Positions 45,652 to 54,213 of a stretch of 64,000 nucleotides of DNA are shown in pieces. Each line of letters opens with the position of its first letter. Within the stretch, counting starts at the first letter, position 1. The translations under genes were made by a program, and so were the position numbers. The notes under the pieces are model-generated. The model was not told the DNA's origin, did no database searches, and was given only the letters and a program-made list of their open reading frames with translations. This stretch comes from CALFVT01 sp964513675 (GTDB taxonomy: Bacteria; Pseudomonadota; Alphaproteobacteria; Caulobacterales; Maricaulaceae): the NCBI GenBank assembly GCA_964513675.1, contig CAZEOD010000009.1, positions 8,866 to 72,865 on the forward strand. Reading direction: 5' to 3'.

Positions 45652-46635
45652 ATGAGAATTCTCTTAACAGGATGCGCAGGATTTATTGGTTATCATGCCG
45701 CGCAATGTTTATTGGCAGCCGGTCACAGCATCATCGGTGTTGATAGCGTGAATGATTATTATGACCCTGCCTTAAAGGCCGCACGGTTAGAGGGCCTAGA
45801 AAGATCGCCAAATTTTTCGTTTCAGCGCGTTGATTTAACCGATTACGATGCGCTTCAGGGGGCCTGCAAGGGTCAAAATATCACGCATATTCTACATCTC
45901 GCAGCGCAAGCGGGCGTGCGTTATAGCCTTGAAAACCCGCGCAGTTATATTGCCAGCAATATTACCGCGCATTTAAATATATTGGAACTCGCCCGCCATA
46001 TGACAGGGCTCCAGAATTTGGTTTATGCATCCTCTAGCTCTGTCTATGGGGAGCGTGATGGCGGTAATTTCGGCGAAAACGATCTTGTGCGTGCCCCGGC
46101 GTCGCTTTATGCCGCGACAAAAATTAGCGGCGAGATGCTTGCTGAAAGCTATGCGCGGCTTTACGATATCCCGCAAACGGGTTTGCGTTTTTTTACGGTT
46201 TACGGGGCCTTTGGCCGGCCCGATATGGCCTATTATATTTTTATTGAAAAGCTGCTAAAAGGTGAATCGATTACGCTATTTGCGCCGGATGAAATGCAGC
46301 GTGATTTTACCTATATTGATGATATTACGGCGGTTTTCCCGCGGCTTTTATCGCAGCCGCCGCAGCCCAAAGATGGCCGGCGTCATGAGATTTATAATTT
46401 GGGTAATTCTGCGCCGATGCGGCTTTATGATCTTGTCGCAGCCATAGAGACGGCCTGCGGTATAAAAGCCAAAATTGATATTGCGCCGAAACAGCCGGGC
46501 GATGTTAGCCGCACCTTTGCCAATATAGATAAAGCGCGGCAGGATTTAGGATTTAATCCGCAAACAAGCTTGAGCGCAGGCATCAAGGCCTGCGTTGAGT
46601 GGCACCGGAATTATTTAAATTTACCGCTATCCTGA
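45652..46635 (+). CDS. NAD-dependent epimerase, UDP-glucuronate 4-epimerase-like
   Basis: A 327-residue extended SDR. The Rossmann turn is TGCAGFIGYHAA, the catalytic Ser/Tyr/Lys lie in YASSSSVYGE and SLYAATKISGEML, and VDSVNDYYDPALKAARL with AAQAGVRYSLENPRSY and FFTVYGAFGRPDMA are the signature of the UDP-glucuronate 4-epimerase branch (UDP-GlcA to UDP-GalA). Ugd at 49871 would make its substrate. The 3' end overlaps the convergent galU gene by 25 bases. Confidence 0.87.
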   Translation: MRILLTGCAGFIGYHAAQCLLAAGHSIIGVDSVNDYYDPALKAARLEGLERSPNFSFQRVDLTDYDALQGACKGQNITHILHLAAQAGVRYSLENPRSYIASNITAHLNILELARHMTGLQNLVYASSSSVYGERDGGNFGENDLVRAPASLYAATKISGEMLAESYARLYDIPQTGLRFFTVYGAFGRPDMAYYIFIEKLLKGESITLFAPDEMQRDFTYIDDITAVFPRLLSQPPQPKDGRRHEIYNLGNSAPMRLYDLVAAIETACGIKAKIDIAPKQPGDVSRTFANIDKARQDLGFNPQTSLSAGIKACVEWHRNYLNLPLS

Positions 46636-47498
46636 CACCATTTTTCAACAAGTTCACGCGCCTGTGCGCCGATCTCGTCATGGTCAACCGCATATGCAAG
46701 ATTTGCCTCGAAATAACCGAGCTTAGAGCCGCAATCATAATCTTGCCCTTCATATTCAAGCGCATGGAAGCTTTGTGTTTCCATCAGCCGCGCCATGGCG
46801 TCTGTCAGTTGAATTTCACCGCCTGCACCGGCGGCTTGATCGGCGAGTAAACTCCAAATATCAGGTTGCAAGATATAACGGCCCGTGATTTTCAAATTAG
46901 ACGGGGCTTCCTCTTGGGGCGGTTTTTCAACCATACCGGCCATTTCTATTAGGTTTCCATCGCGCGATTTCGGCGCAATCACGCCGTAAGACGACACGCG
47001 CTCCATGGGAACAGCGTCAACAGCAATGATATTTCCGCCGACCTTATCATAAGCCTTAACCATTTGCGCTAGGCAGCTTTTAGGGCCTTTGACCAAGACA
47101 TCGGGCAATAAAACCGCGAAAGGCTCATCGCCAATAACGTCGCGGGCGCACCATATCGCATGACCAAGGCCTAGCGGCACTTGTTGCCGTACAAAACTGG
47201 TTGATCCAGCCTCCGGCAGCTCTGACATGATTTTGGCCAAGAGATTTTTTTTCTTTTTATCGCGCAGCGTAACTTCGAGTTCATAGGCGCGGTCAAAATA
47301 ATCTTCAATCGCGCCTTTATTGCGGCCCGTGACAAAGACGATATGCTCAATACCGGCCGCGCGGGCCTCATCGACAACATATTGAATGGCGGGCCGATCC
47401 ACGACCGGCATCATCTCTTTCGGGATGGATTTAGTCGCCGGCAGAACGCGCGTTCCAAGGCCTGCAACGGGCATAACGGCTTTACGAATTTTTTTCAC
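46611..47498 (-). CDS. galU: UTP--glucose-1-phosphate uridylyltransferase
   Basis: A 295-residue nucleotidyltransferase that makes UDP-glucose from glucose-1-phosphate and UTP. The GalU signature AVMPVAGLGTRVLPATKSIP and KEMMPVVDRPAIQYVVDEA start the protein, and LPDVLVKGPKSCLAQM (metal Asp) and VEKPPQEEAPSN follow. Its product is substrate for ugd and for the sulfoquinovose synthase at 14743. It is convergent with and overlaps the epimerase gene. Confidence 0.96.
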   Translation of the reverse strand: MKKIRKAVMPVAGLGTRVLPATKSIPKEMMPVVDRPAIQYVVDEARAAGIEHIVFVTGRNKGAIEDYFDRAYELEVTLRDKKKKNLLAKIMSELPEAGSTSFVRQQVPLGLGHAIWCARDVIGDEPFAVLLPDVLVKGPKSCLAQMVKAYDKVGGNIIAVDAVPMERVSSYGVIAPKSRDGNLIEMAGMVEKPPQEEAPSNLKITGRYILQPDIWSLLADQAAGAGGEIQLTDAMARLMETQSFHALEYEGQDYDCGSKLGYFEANLAYAVDHDEIGAQARELVEKWCQDSGKFK

Positions 47499-47587
47499 GA
47501 GGCGTTACTTTCTTGCTATTAATTACTCTTTACAGGCGAAAAATAACATAAAGTCATTATGTAAGCGTTACCAACTAGGCTCAGGAG

Positions 47588-47613
47588 CTATTAATATCGC
47601 GGTTTAGACAGCT
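47588..47613. repeat. Dispersed 26-base repeat, copy 2
   Basis: Identical to 12425-12450. Here the right flank lets CAGCT and AGCTG pair across CAA and a seven-T run follows at about 47631, so a plus-strand hairpin is possible. It lies between galU's start and the 3' end of the small gene at 47687. Confidence 0.8.
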
Positions 47614-47686
47614 CAAAGCTGCCGCCACGGTTTTTTTAGCGTGGCTTGGACGGCGTAGTCGATTTTTGACGAGTCTAACGCTTATT

Positions 47687-47971
47687 TTAATCAGTCTTTC
47701 CGCCTTCAACTGCGGGAGCGCCTTTAGAGTCATAGGTATTTTGGGCATAGTCTGTTGACGGTTCAGCAGGCGTCTTTTTCTTCGGCGGGCCATAAACGAA
47801 ATGGCTAATCTCTTTTTTTGACCAACCAAGGTCTTTAAGAACATGTTTTAATTTTTGTTTTTTACTCAGGCTTTCATCCGTTACCGCGTTTAATTTGTCT
47901 TCAATGTGATCGGCGAGGGCTTGAGCTTCAGCCGCATTAATACCCAAGAGTTTTGCAAGGCGGTTTTTCAT
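47687..47971 (-). CDS. Small protein translationally coupled to glmS
   Basis: A 94-residue, mostly helical protein (residues 1-55) with a Pro/Lys/Glu-rich disordered tail (VYGPPKKKTPAEPST). Its ATG overlaps the glmS stop by one base (TAATG on the minus strand), a sign of coupled translation. No family is recognised and no catalytic motif seen. It has no signal peptide, so it is expected in the cytoplasm. Confidence 0.6.
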   Translation of the reverse strand: MKNRLAKLLGINAAEAQALADHIEDKLNAVTDESLSKKQKLKHVLKDLGWSKKEISHFVYGPPKKKTPAEPSTDYAQNTYDSKGAPAVEGGKTD

Positions 47972-49788
47972 TATTCTACCGTCACAGATTTCGCAAGATT
48001 ACGCGGTTGATCGACATCTGTACCAAGGTGAACCGCCGCGTGATAAGCTAAAAGCTGCATGGCTATTGTCATGATAATTGGCGCTGTGAAGGGGTGACTA
48101 TCTGGCAGAACCAGTAATTCATTGGCAAATTGCCCCGCTTGCACGGCGCCGGCTTTGTCGGTGATGAGCAAAATATGTGCGCCGCGTGAAGCGACTTCTT
48201 GCAGGTTCGATATGGTTTTTTCAAATAGCTCATCCATGGGCGCAATGACGATCACGGGGGTTCCGTCTTCAATCAGAGCAATCGGGCCATGTTTAAGCTC
48301 ACCTGCGGCGTAGCCTTCGGCGTGGATATAAGAAATTTCTTTTAGCTTTAACGCGCCTTCAAAGGCGATCGGCACATGCGGGCCGCGGCCAAGATAAAAC
48401 GCATTGCTATGACGGGATAAATCATCTGACATGGACTCGATTTTAGGGTCAAGCTTGAGCGCGTCCGCAACAAGGCGGGGCGTTTGGATCAGCGCTTTTG
48501 CCAAATCCGCTTCCATTGCGTCATTTAACACGCCGCGCGCGCGCCCTGCGGCCAAGGTCAGGGCGGCAAGCGCGGTTAATTGGGATGTAAAGGCTTTGGT
48601 GGAGGCGACTCCAATCTCGGGGCCAGCATTAATCGGTAAGGCAATATCGGCTTCGCGCGCCATGGTTGATGTCATGACATTAACAAGCGCGGCTGTTTTA
48701 AGGCCTGCCTCTTTACAATATCTAAGAGCCGCGAGCGTATCAGCGGTTTCGCCGGATTGCGAGACGGCGATAAAGAGGGAGTTCTTCATAAGAACAGGGC
48801 TGCGGTAGCGAAATTCAGACGCAATATCTATATCGACAGCAAGGCCGGCATATTGCTCAAACCAATATTTCGCGACCATGCCCGCATAAGAGGCGGTGCC
48901 GCAGGCGACAATGATAACGCGGTCAATATTGGCAAAGCTTAACTCATCTGGCAGGTCGGCCTTGACGCGAAACTCATCAATGTAATTACTTAATGTTCGG
49001 CCAATCGTTTCAGGCTGTTCATAGATTTCTTTCAGCATGAAGTGGCGATAATTGCCTTTTTCTGCCATGGCGGGCCCGCCTGAGATGATCGTTATTTCAC
49101 GCTCAACAGGGGCGTCATTCGCGTCGAATATTTTATAGCTATCTTTCGTAATAACGGCCCAATCGCCTTCTTCCAGATAAATGAGACGGGTTGTTAGCTG
49201 GGCCAGTGCCATAGCGTCGGAGCCCGCATACATCTCGCCGTCTCCAAGCCCAAGCGCGAGGGGAGAGCCGGCGCGCGCAACAAACATATGTCCATCATCA
49301 CCATCAATAATCAGGCCAAAAGCATAGGCGCCGCGAAGCTTTTTTAAAGATTGACTAAAGGCATCAATCGAGGAGAGCCCGTTTGACAACGCTTCGTCGA
49401 CAAGATGGGCGACGACTTCTGTGTCGGTTTCCGTTTCAAATTTCCGCGTTTTTGAGAGCTCCTCGCGGAGTTCGACAAAGTTTTCGATAATGCCGTTATG
49501 AACCACGGCCACGCGGCCCGAGATATGCGGATGAGCATTGGTTTTATTCGGAACGCCGTGGGTCGCCCAGCGCGTGTGAGCAATACCGATTTCGCCGTCG
49601 ACATGTTTTTCTTCGAGCCGCGCTTCAAGGCCTTTTATCTTTCCTTCCGCACGGGCGCGGTTAAGCTTTCCATCTTTAAGAACCGCAATGCCGGAGCTAT
49701 CATAGCCGCGGTATTCGAGGCGCTTTAAGCCGTCGACTAAGCGTTCCGTAACGTGGCTTGTTCCCACGATGCCAACAATTCCGCACAT
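47971..49788 (-). CDS. glmS: Glutamine--fructose-6-phosphate aminotransferase
   Basis: A 605-residue enzyme that makes glucosamine-6-phosphate from fructose-6-phosphate and glutamine, the first step to UDP-GlcNAc. The N-terminal glutaminase domain begins MCGIVGIVG, with Cys2 as nucleophile, and RGYDSSGIAV and HTRWATHG follow. Two SIS domains (from about residue 285) carry CGTASYAG and SQSGETADT, and the C-terminal LAKSVTVE is typical. It starts a minus-strand pair with the small gene at 47687. Confidence 0.97.
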   Translation of the reverse strand: MCGIVGIVGTSHVTERLVDGLKRLEYRGYDSSGIAVLKDGKLNRARAEGKIKGLEARLEEKHVDGEIGIAHTRWATHGVPNKTNAHPHISGRVAVVHNGIIENFVELREELSKTRKFETETDTEVVAHLVDEALSNGLSSIDAFSQSLKKLRGAYAFGLIIDGDDGHMFVARAGSPLALGLGDGEMYAGSDAMALAQLTTRLIYLEEGDWAVITKDSYKIFDANDAPVEREITIISGGPAMAEKGNYRHFMLKEIYEQPETIGRTLSNYIDEFRVKADLPDELSFANIDRVIIVACGTASYAGMVAKYWFEQYAGLAVDIDIASEFRYRSPVLMKNSLFIAVSQSGETADTLAALRYCKEAGLKTAALVNVMTSTMAREADIALPINAGPEIGVASTKAFTSQLTALAALTLAAGRARGVLNDAMEADLAKALIQTPRLVADALKLDPKIESMSDDLSRHSNAFYLGRGPHVPIAFEGALKLKEISYIHAEGYAAGELKHGPIALIEDGTPVIVIAPMDELFEKTISNLQEVASRGAHILLITDKAGAVQAGQFANELLVLPDSHPFTAPIIMTIAMQLLAYHAAVHLGTDVDQPRNLAKSVTVE

Positions 49789-49870
49789 AAATGTCCCCTT
49801 GAATTCGAAGGTTATTATACGTTAGATATATCTATATAATAAATTTAATCTTTATGATCTGAACGAAGAC

Positions 49871-51175
49871 TTAAGTGCGGCCGACGCTATAATATTCAAA
49901 TCCCATTTTTTCCATATCTTCGCGGCGATAAATATTGCGCAAATCAACCAATTTCGGGCTATTAAGCTTGTCTTTAACACGGGTTAAATCAAGCGCGCGA
50001 AATTGGTCCCATTCCGTAATAATGACGGCAATATCGGCGCCTTCGATACAGTCATAGGCGCTGTCTGTGTAATCGACGCCGCTGAGCAGTTGCTTGGCTT
50101 CGTTCATCGCTTCGGGGTCATAGGCCCGAATTTGTGCGCGCCGCTCTTGGAGATAAGGAATAATGGTCAGGCTCGGCGCATCGCGCATATCATCCGTATT
50201 GGGTTTAAAGGCGAGGCCTAAAATTGCGATTGTTTTACCTGTCAGCTTACCGCCTAAAGCGGCTTCTATTTTCTTGGCCATATTAATCTTGCGGCGATCA
50301 TTGGCCGAAATCACGGAATCGACAATGGAGAGCTCGACATTGGCGTCTTGGGCCGTGCGGACAAGCGCCAGCGTGTCTTTGGGGAAACATGAGCCGCCGT
50401 AACCGGGGCCAGCATGTAAAAACTTATTGCCGATACGTTTATCAAGTCCAATGCCGCGCGCGACTTCTTGAACATTACCGCCAACAGCCTCGCAAAGATC
50501 AGCCATTTCATTAATGAAAGTAATTTTGGTCGCCAGAAAGGCATTGGCGGCGTATTTTATCAGCTCGGAGGTGCGGCGGGTTGTAAACACAATCGGTGTT
50601 TCATTCAGGTAAAGCGGGCGGTAAAGATCACGCATCACATCTTTGGCGCGCGGATTATCTGTTCCAACGACAACACGGTCTGGCCGTTTGAAATCGCTAA
50701 TTGCCGCGCCTTCTCGGAGAAATTCAGGATTAGAGACAACGGCGAAGTGATCGGTTTTGCAATGTTTGGCGAGGATATTTTCAACCTCGTCGCCTGTTCC
50801 AACAGGGACGGTTGATTTTGTGATAACAACTGTAAAGTCTTTGATCTCGGCGGCGATTTCTTCTGCGGCGGCATAAACATAGGTCAGATCCGCAAAACCA
50901 TCACCGCGCCGAGAGGGTGTTCCAACCGCGATAAAAACGGCGTCGGCCGTTTCCATGGCCGCTTTGAGGTCTGTCGTGAAATTCAGCCGTCCTGCGGCAA
51001 CATTTTTCGCGATTAAATCTTTTAAACCCGGTTCATAAATCGGAACGCCGCCAGCTTCGAGCGTGTCTATTTTCTGCGGATCTTTATCGACGCAAATGAC
51101 ATTATGCCCGAAATCTGCGAAACAGACTCCTGAAACGAGTCCGACATATCCCGTACCGACCATGACAACGCGCAT
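49871..51175 (-). CDS. ugd: UDP-glucose 6-dehydrogenase
   Basis: A 434-residue NAD-dependent enzyme oxidising UDP-glucose twice to UDP-glucuronate. Features: N-terminal VGTGYVGLVSGVCFADFGH, AVGTPSRRGDGFADL, STVPVGTGDEV, NPEFLREGAAISDF, the AANAFLATKITFINE helix, and catalytic Cys in GPGYGGSCFPKDT. It supplies the glucuronate epimerase at 45652 and lies 82 bases upstream of glmS on the same strand. Confidence 0.96.
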   Translation of the reverse strand: MRVVMVGTGYVGLVSGVCFADFGHNVICVDKDPQKIDTLEAGGVPIYEPGLKDLIAKNVAAGRLNFTTDLKAAMETADAVFIAVGTPSRRGDGFADLTYVYAAAEEIAAEIKDFTVVITKSTVPVGTGDEVENILAKHCKTDHFAVVSNPEFLREGAAISDFKRPDRVVVGTDNPRAKDVMRDLYRPLYLNETPIVFTTRRTSELIKYAANAFLATKITFINEMADLCEAVGGNVQEVARGIGLDKRIGNKFLHAGPGYGGSCFPKDTLALVRTAQDANVELSIVDSVISANDRRKINMAKKIEAALGGKLTGKTIAILGLAFKPNTDDMRDAPSLTIIPYLQERRAQIRAYDPEAMNEAKQLLSGVDYTDSAYDCIEGADIAVIITEWDQFRALDLTRVKDKLNSPKLVDLRNIYRREDMEKMGFEYYSVGRT

Positions 51176-51308
51176 AAGGCTATACCCTTAAATTAAAAAA
51201 TTGATCTTTATAGCCGTCAGACATAATTATAAAGTATAATTCAGCATTATGACGGATTATTATAAGTTTTTAGACGCTGTTGGGGCTGATTTGTGACACA
51301 GGCATAAT

Positions 51309-52280
51309 ATGAGTGACGAAACGCTGAATTTTCCGCCTATTTTGATCTATGCGGTTCCGGTTTTTCTGCTGACGCTGATCGTTGAATGGGCGCTGACCCG
51401 CCGCTCGGGGCAGAAAGGGCGGCATAGCTTGAAAGACTCCGCCGCGTCTTTGGCAATGGGGACAGGTAATTTGCTCACGGATATTGCGTTTGGCGCCATC
51501 AGCCTGGCGCTTTTGATGACAGCATGGCGATTTCGGCTATTTGATTTGGGGGCGTCTGTGCCCGTTATCCTCACGGCCTTGATCGCGCAGGATTTTGTCT
51601 ATTATTGGAAACATCGGGCCTCGCACCGGATTCGGTGGTTTTGGGCGGCGCATGTTGTGCATCATTCCTCTGAACATTATAATTTAACAACGGCCCTTAG
51701 GCAGCCTTGGATTAGTCATTTTACAGGCTATGCGGTGATGTCCATTCCGCTTGTGCTCATCGGGTTTCACCCGCTTTTAATTGCCTTTGTAGCGAGCCTG
51801 AATTTGCTCTATCAATATTGGATACATACCGAGCTTATTGATAAAATGCCGAGCTGGTTTGAAGCGGTGTTTAATACGCCGAGCCATCACCGCGTTCATC
51901 ACGCCGTTCACCCCCGTTATTTAGATGCTAATTATGCCGGAATTTTTATTATTTGGGATAAGATGTTCGGCACATTTGTTCCCGAAGATAACGCAGAGCC
52001 GATGGAATATGGCGTGGTGACCCCGATTGAAACTTATAATCCGCTGCGTATTGCCTTTGCGGAGTGGGGGCAGATTTTCAAAGATATGTTATCTCCGCAT
52101 AGCACGGCTGGATTTTGGGCTCGCGTTAAATATGCTGCTGCGCCGCCGGGCTATTCCCATGATGGATCTCGGCAAAAAACTGAAGATATAAAACGTGAGT
52201 TTATGCGCCGTCATCCCGCGCAAATCGGAACGCCGGGATTACCGGCCCATTTGCTAGATTCATCCAAGACCGTTAAATAA
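51309..52280 (+). CDS. Sterol desaturase/fatty-acid hydroxylase family protein
   Basis: A 323-residue membrane protein with four or more spans. The di-iron His clusters of the family are present: HRASHR, HVVHHSSEHYN and TPSHHRVHHAVHPRY. The family hydroxylates or desaturates lipid chains, including sterols and carotenoids; the substrate here is not shown. It is divergent from ugd and overlaps the 3' end of the phosphatase gene by 21 bases. Confidence 0.87.
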   Translation: MSDETLNFPPILIYAVPVFLLTLIVEWALTRRSGQKGRHSLKDSAASLAMGTGNLLTDIAFGAISLALLMTAWRFRLFDLGASVPVILTALIAQDFVYYWKHRASHRIRWFWAAHVVHHSSEHYNLTTALRQPWISHFTGYAVMSIPLVLIGFHPLLIAFVASLNLLYQYWIHTELIDKMPSWFEAVFNTPSHHRVHHAVHPRYLDANYAGIFIIWDKMFGTFVPEDNAEPMEYGVVTPIETYNPLRIAFAEWGQIFKDMLSPHSTAGFWARVKYAAAPPGYSHDGSRQKTEDIKREFMRRHPAQIGTPGLPAHLLDSSKTVK

Positions 52281-53993
52281 AAGCCGCTGTTTCACGTCTA
52301 AGCCTTTGGGGTTATCGAGCTTTAGCGAGGCTTTATTTTTTTGAATGTCAAAGGCGGCGGCTTCAAAGGCGGTGTAATCCGTGCTGTCTGTGCGGTCGAC
52401 AGCGACAAAGCGGGCGCGGCCTTTGCTGGGCGTTAATGTCAGGTCAATATAGCCGCTGGTTTCAGCGTTATAATAGCGAACATCCGGATTGGCGCGGGTC
52501 ATGAGCAAGGCATAATCCTTAACAGTATCGCCCATAAAGGCCTTTAGTGTCTCAGAGGAGACAGAGCTTGTCCCAAGCTCGACGCCCATTTTGGTGCCGT
52601 CATTTTTGGTCAAATTATTTGCCCAATATTCATGTGCGTCGCCCGTGACGACAAGTAGATCATTCACGCCGGCCTCATCTAGCGCCCTATAAAGGGTCTC
52701 GCGGGCGGCGGGATAACCGTCCCAGCTATCCGGATAAACCGGCAAGCGCAGTTTTGACAGGCCAACAAAATCACGGATGGGCGGCCACTGTTTTTCGATC
52801 TCTGCAACGGCTTCTTCTGTAACATAGGGGGTGAGGTCAGGCGTCGTTAATTTGCCCATGACAACCTGATTGGCGATCATGCGCCATGTCTCGCCGCTCT
52901 CTTTTGATTGTTTAAGCGTCTTAACGATATAATCTTGCTGAACGGGGCCGAGCATTTGCCGGGTTGGATCATTTAAAACCTCAGCATAAAACCGCTCTCT
53001 ACCGCCGTCTTCTTGGAGCATGTCAAAATAATTTTCAGTCAGGACGGGCTCGCCGCGTGCAAAAAGCCGTGTTTCCCAGACGGCGAGGCGGAGTAAATTA
53101 CCCCATTTATAGTCCCGGTAAAAGGCCGACATAGGGCTTTCACCTTGCGGCGGCCTAACGGGCATCCATTCAAAATAAGCTCGAAGAGCGGCTTGTTTAC
53201 GGTCTTGCCAATTACCTTCGTCCGCTTGGTGATTTTCTGCGCCGTCTTTCCAGCTATCATTACTGCTTTCATGGTCATCCCAAATCGGGATTAGCGGCAT
53301 TTTGGCGGTTGCCGCTTGGAGGTTTGCGTCAGAGCGATATTGCGCATGGCGAATACGGTAATCCTCTAATGTCAGGATTTCATGTTGCGGTTGATGCAAA
53401 CGGCCTGCCTTTTCCATTGCTTCATTGGCTTTATCCGTTCCATATTCATAGATATAATCTCCGAGATGGATCAGCGCATCAAAGCCCTCTTGACGGGAGA
53501 TATGGTCATAGACATTGAAAAAGCCTTGTTGCCAATTTGCGCAGGAGACAATGGCGAGCCGAAGCTGATTGACGTCGCCCTCAGGTAAGGTGCGGGTTTG
53601 GCCAATAGGCGAAGCGGTGCCTTCTGCGGTAAATTGATAATAATAAATTTGTCCCGACTTTAACCCACTTGGCGTGACTTTAAAGGTCCAGTCATTGGCG
53701 TCTTTCGCAACATCACGGCCGGTTTTAACGGGGGCGGTCATATCTTCGTTAATCGAGACTTGCCATTCGATGGGCACATAGGTTTTTCGCGGGTCAAGCG
53801 GGGAGATATGCGTCCAAATCACAACCGAATCCATGCGCGGATCGCCGCTGGCAATACCGGATTTAAAAACGCCGCTATTCACCTCGCTTCGCGATGACAA
53901 AATTTCGCCCGTATCAGGGCCGCTACAAGCGGCCGTTAACGATGCGGCTGTGGTTGCGGCCAAAAGGTTACGCCGTGTGAGTTTATCAGACAT
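52260..53993 (-). CDS. phoD: PhoD-type alkaline phosphatase/phosphodiesterase
   Basis: A 577-residue exported metallophosphatase. The N-terminus has TRRNLLAATTAASLTAACSG, with twin Arg for Tat export and a lipobox-like Cys. An N-terminal PhoD domain (residues 35-130) precedes the phosphatase domain, whose metal-site motifs are LAIVSCANWQQG, LIHLGDYIYEYG, IWDDHESSNDSW and VVTGDAHEYW. The family uses calcium and iron. No Pho box was recognised. Confidence 0.92.
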   Translation of the reverse strand: MSDKLTRRNLLAATTAASLTAACSGPDTGEILSSRSEVNSGVFKSGIASGDPRMDSVVIWTHISPLDPRKTYVPIEWQVSINEDMTAPVKTGRDVAKDANDWTFKVTPSGLKSGQIYYYQFTAEGTASPIGQTRTLPEGDVNQLRLAIVSCANWQQGFFNVYDHISRQEGFDALIHLGDYIYEYGTDKANEAMEKAGRLHQPQHEILTLEDYRIRHAQYRSDANLQAATAKMPLIPIWDDHESSNDSWKDGAENHQADEGNWQDRKQAALRAYFEWMPVRPPQGESPMSAFYRDYKWGNLLRLAVWETRLFARGEPVLTENYFDMLQEDGGRERFYAEVLNDPTRQMLGPVQQDYIVKTLKQSKESGETWRMIANQVVMGKLTTPDLTPYVTEEAVAEIEKQWPPIRDFVGLSKLRLPVYPDSWDGYPAARETLYRALDEAGVNDLLVVTGDAHEYWANNLTKNDGTKMGVELGTSSVSSETLKAFMGDTVKDYALLMTRANPDVRYYNAETSGYIDLTLTPSKGRARFVAVDRTDSTDYTAFEAAAFDIQKNKASLKLDNPKGLDVKQRLLFNGLG

Positions 53994-54127
53994 AACAACC
54001 TCTTATTGATTGTTGACACGCTTATCAATAACATTTGATAGGGTGTTGGCGCTGCGGCTTAGATATAAACAGGATAAAAACAGCGGGGCAGGCGGCCCTA
54101 ACAGCCGTGTTTAGAGGCTGACTTATT

Positions 54128-54147
54128 AAAGCCGCGATGGCGGTTTT
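54128..54147 (-). terminator. Hairpin downstream of the phosphohexomutase
   Basis: AAAGCCGC (54128-54135) pairs with GCGGTTTT (54140-54147, one G-U) around GATG. On the minus strand the stem ends in TTT followed by AATAAG, so it is a modest terminator for the gene ending at 54208. Confidence 0.45.
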
Positions 54148-54167
54148 TATTCTGGAGATATCGGGCT

Positions 54168-54213
54168 AAGCCTTTAAAGGGTCCAAGCCTTTAAAGAGGA
54201 TAAGCCTTTAAAT
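54168..54213. repeat. Three 12-base units with exact 17-base period
   Basis: AAGCCTTTAAAG begins at 54168 and 54185, and AAGCCTTTAAAT at 54202, each exactly 17 bases apart with different 5-base spacers. The last unit overlaps the stop codon and final codons of the phosphohexomutase gene. Confidence 0.8.
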
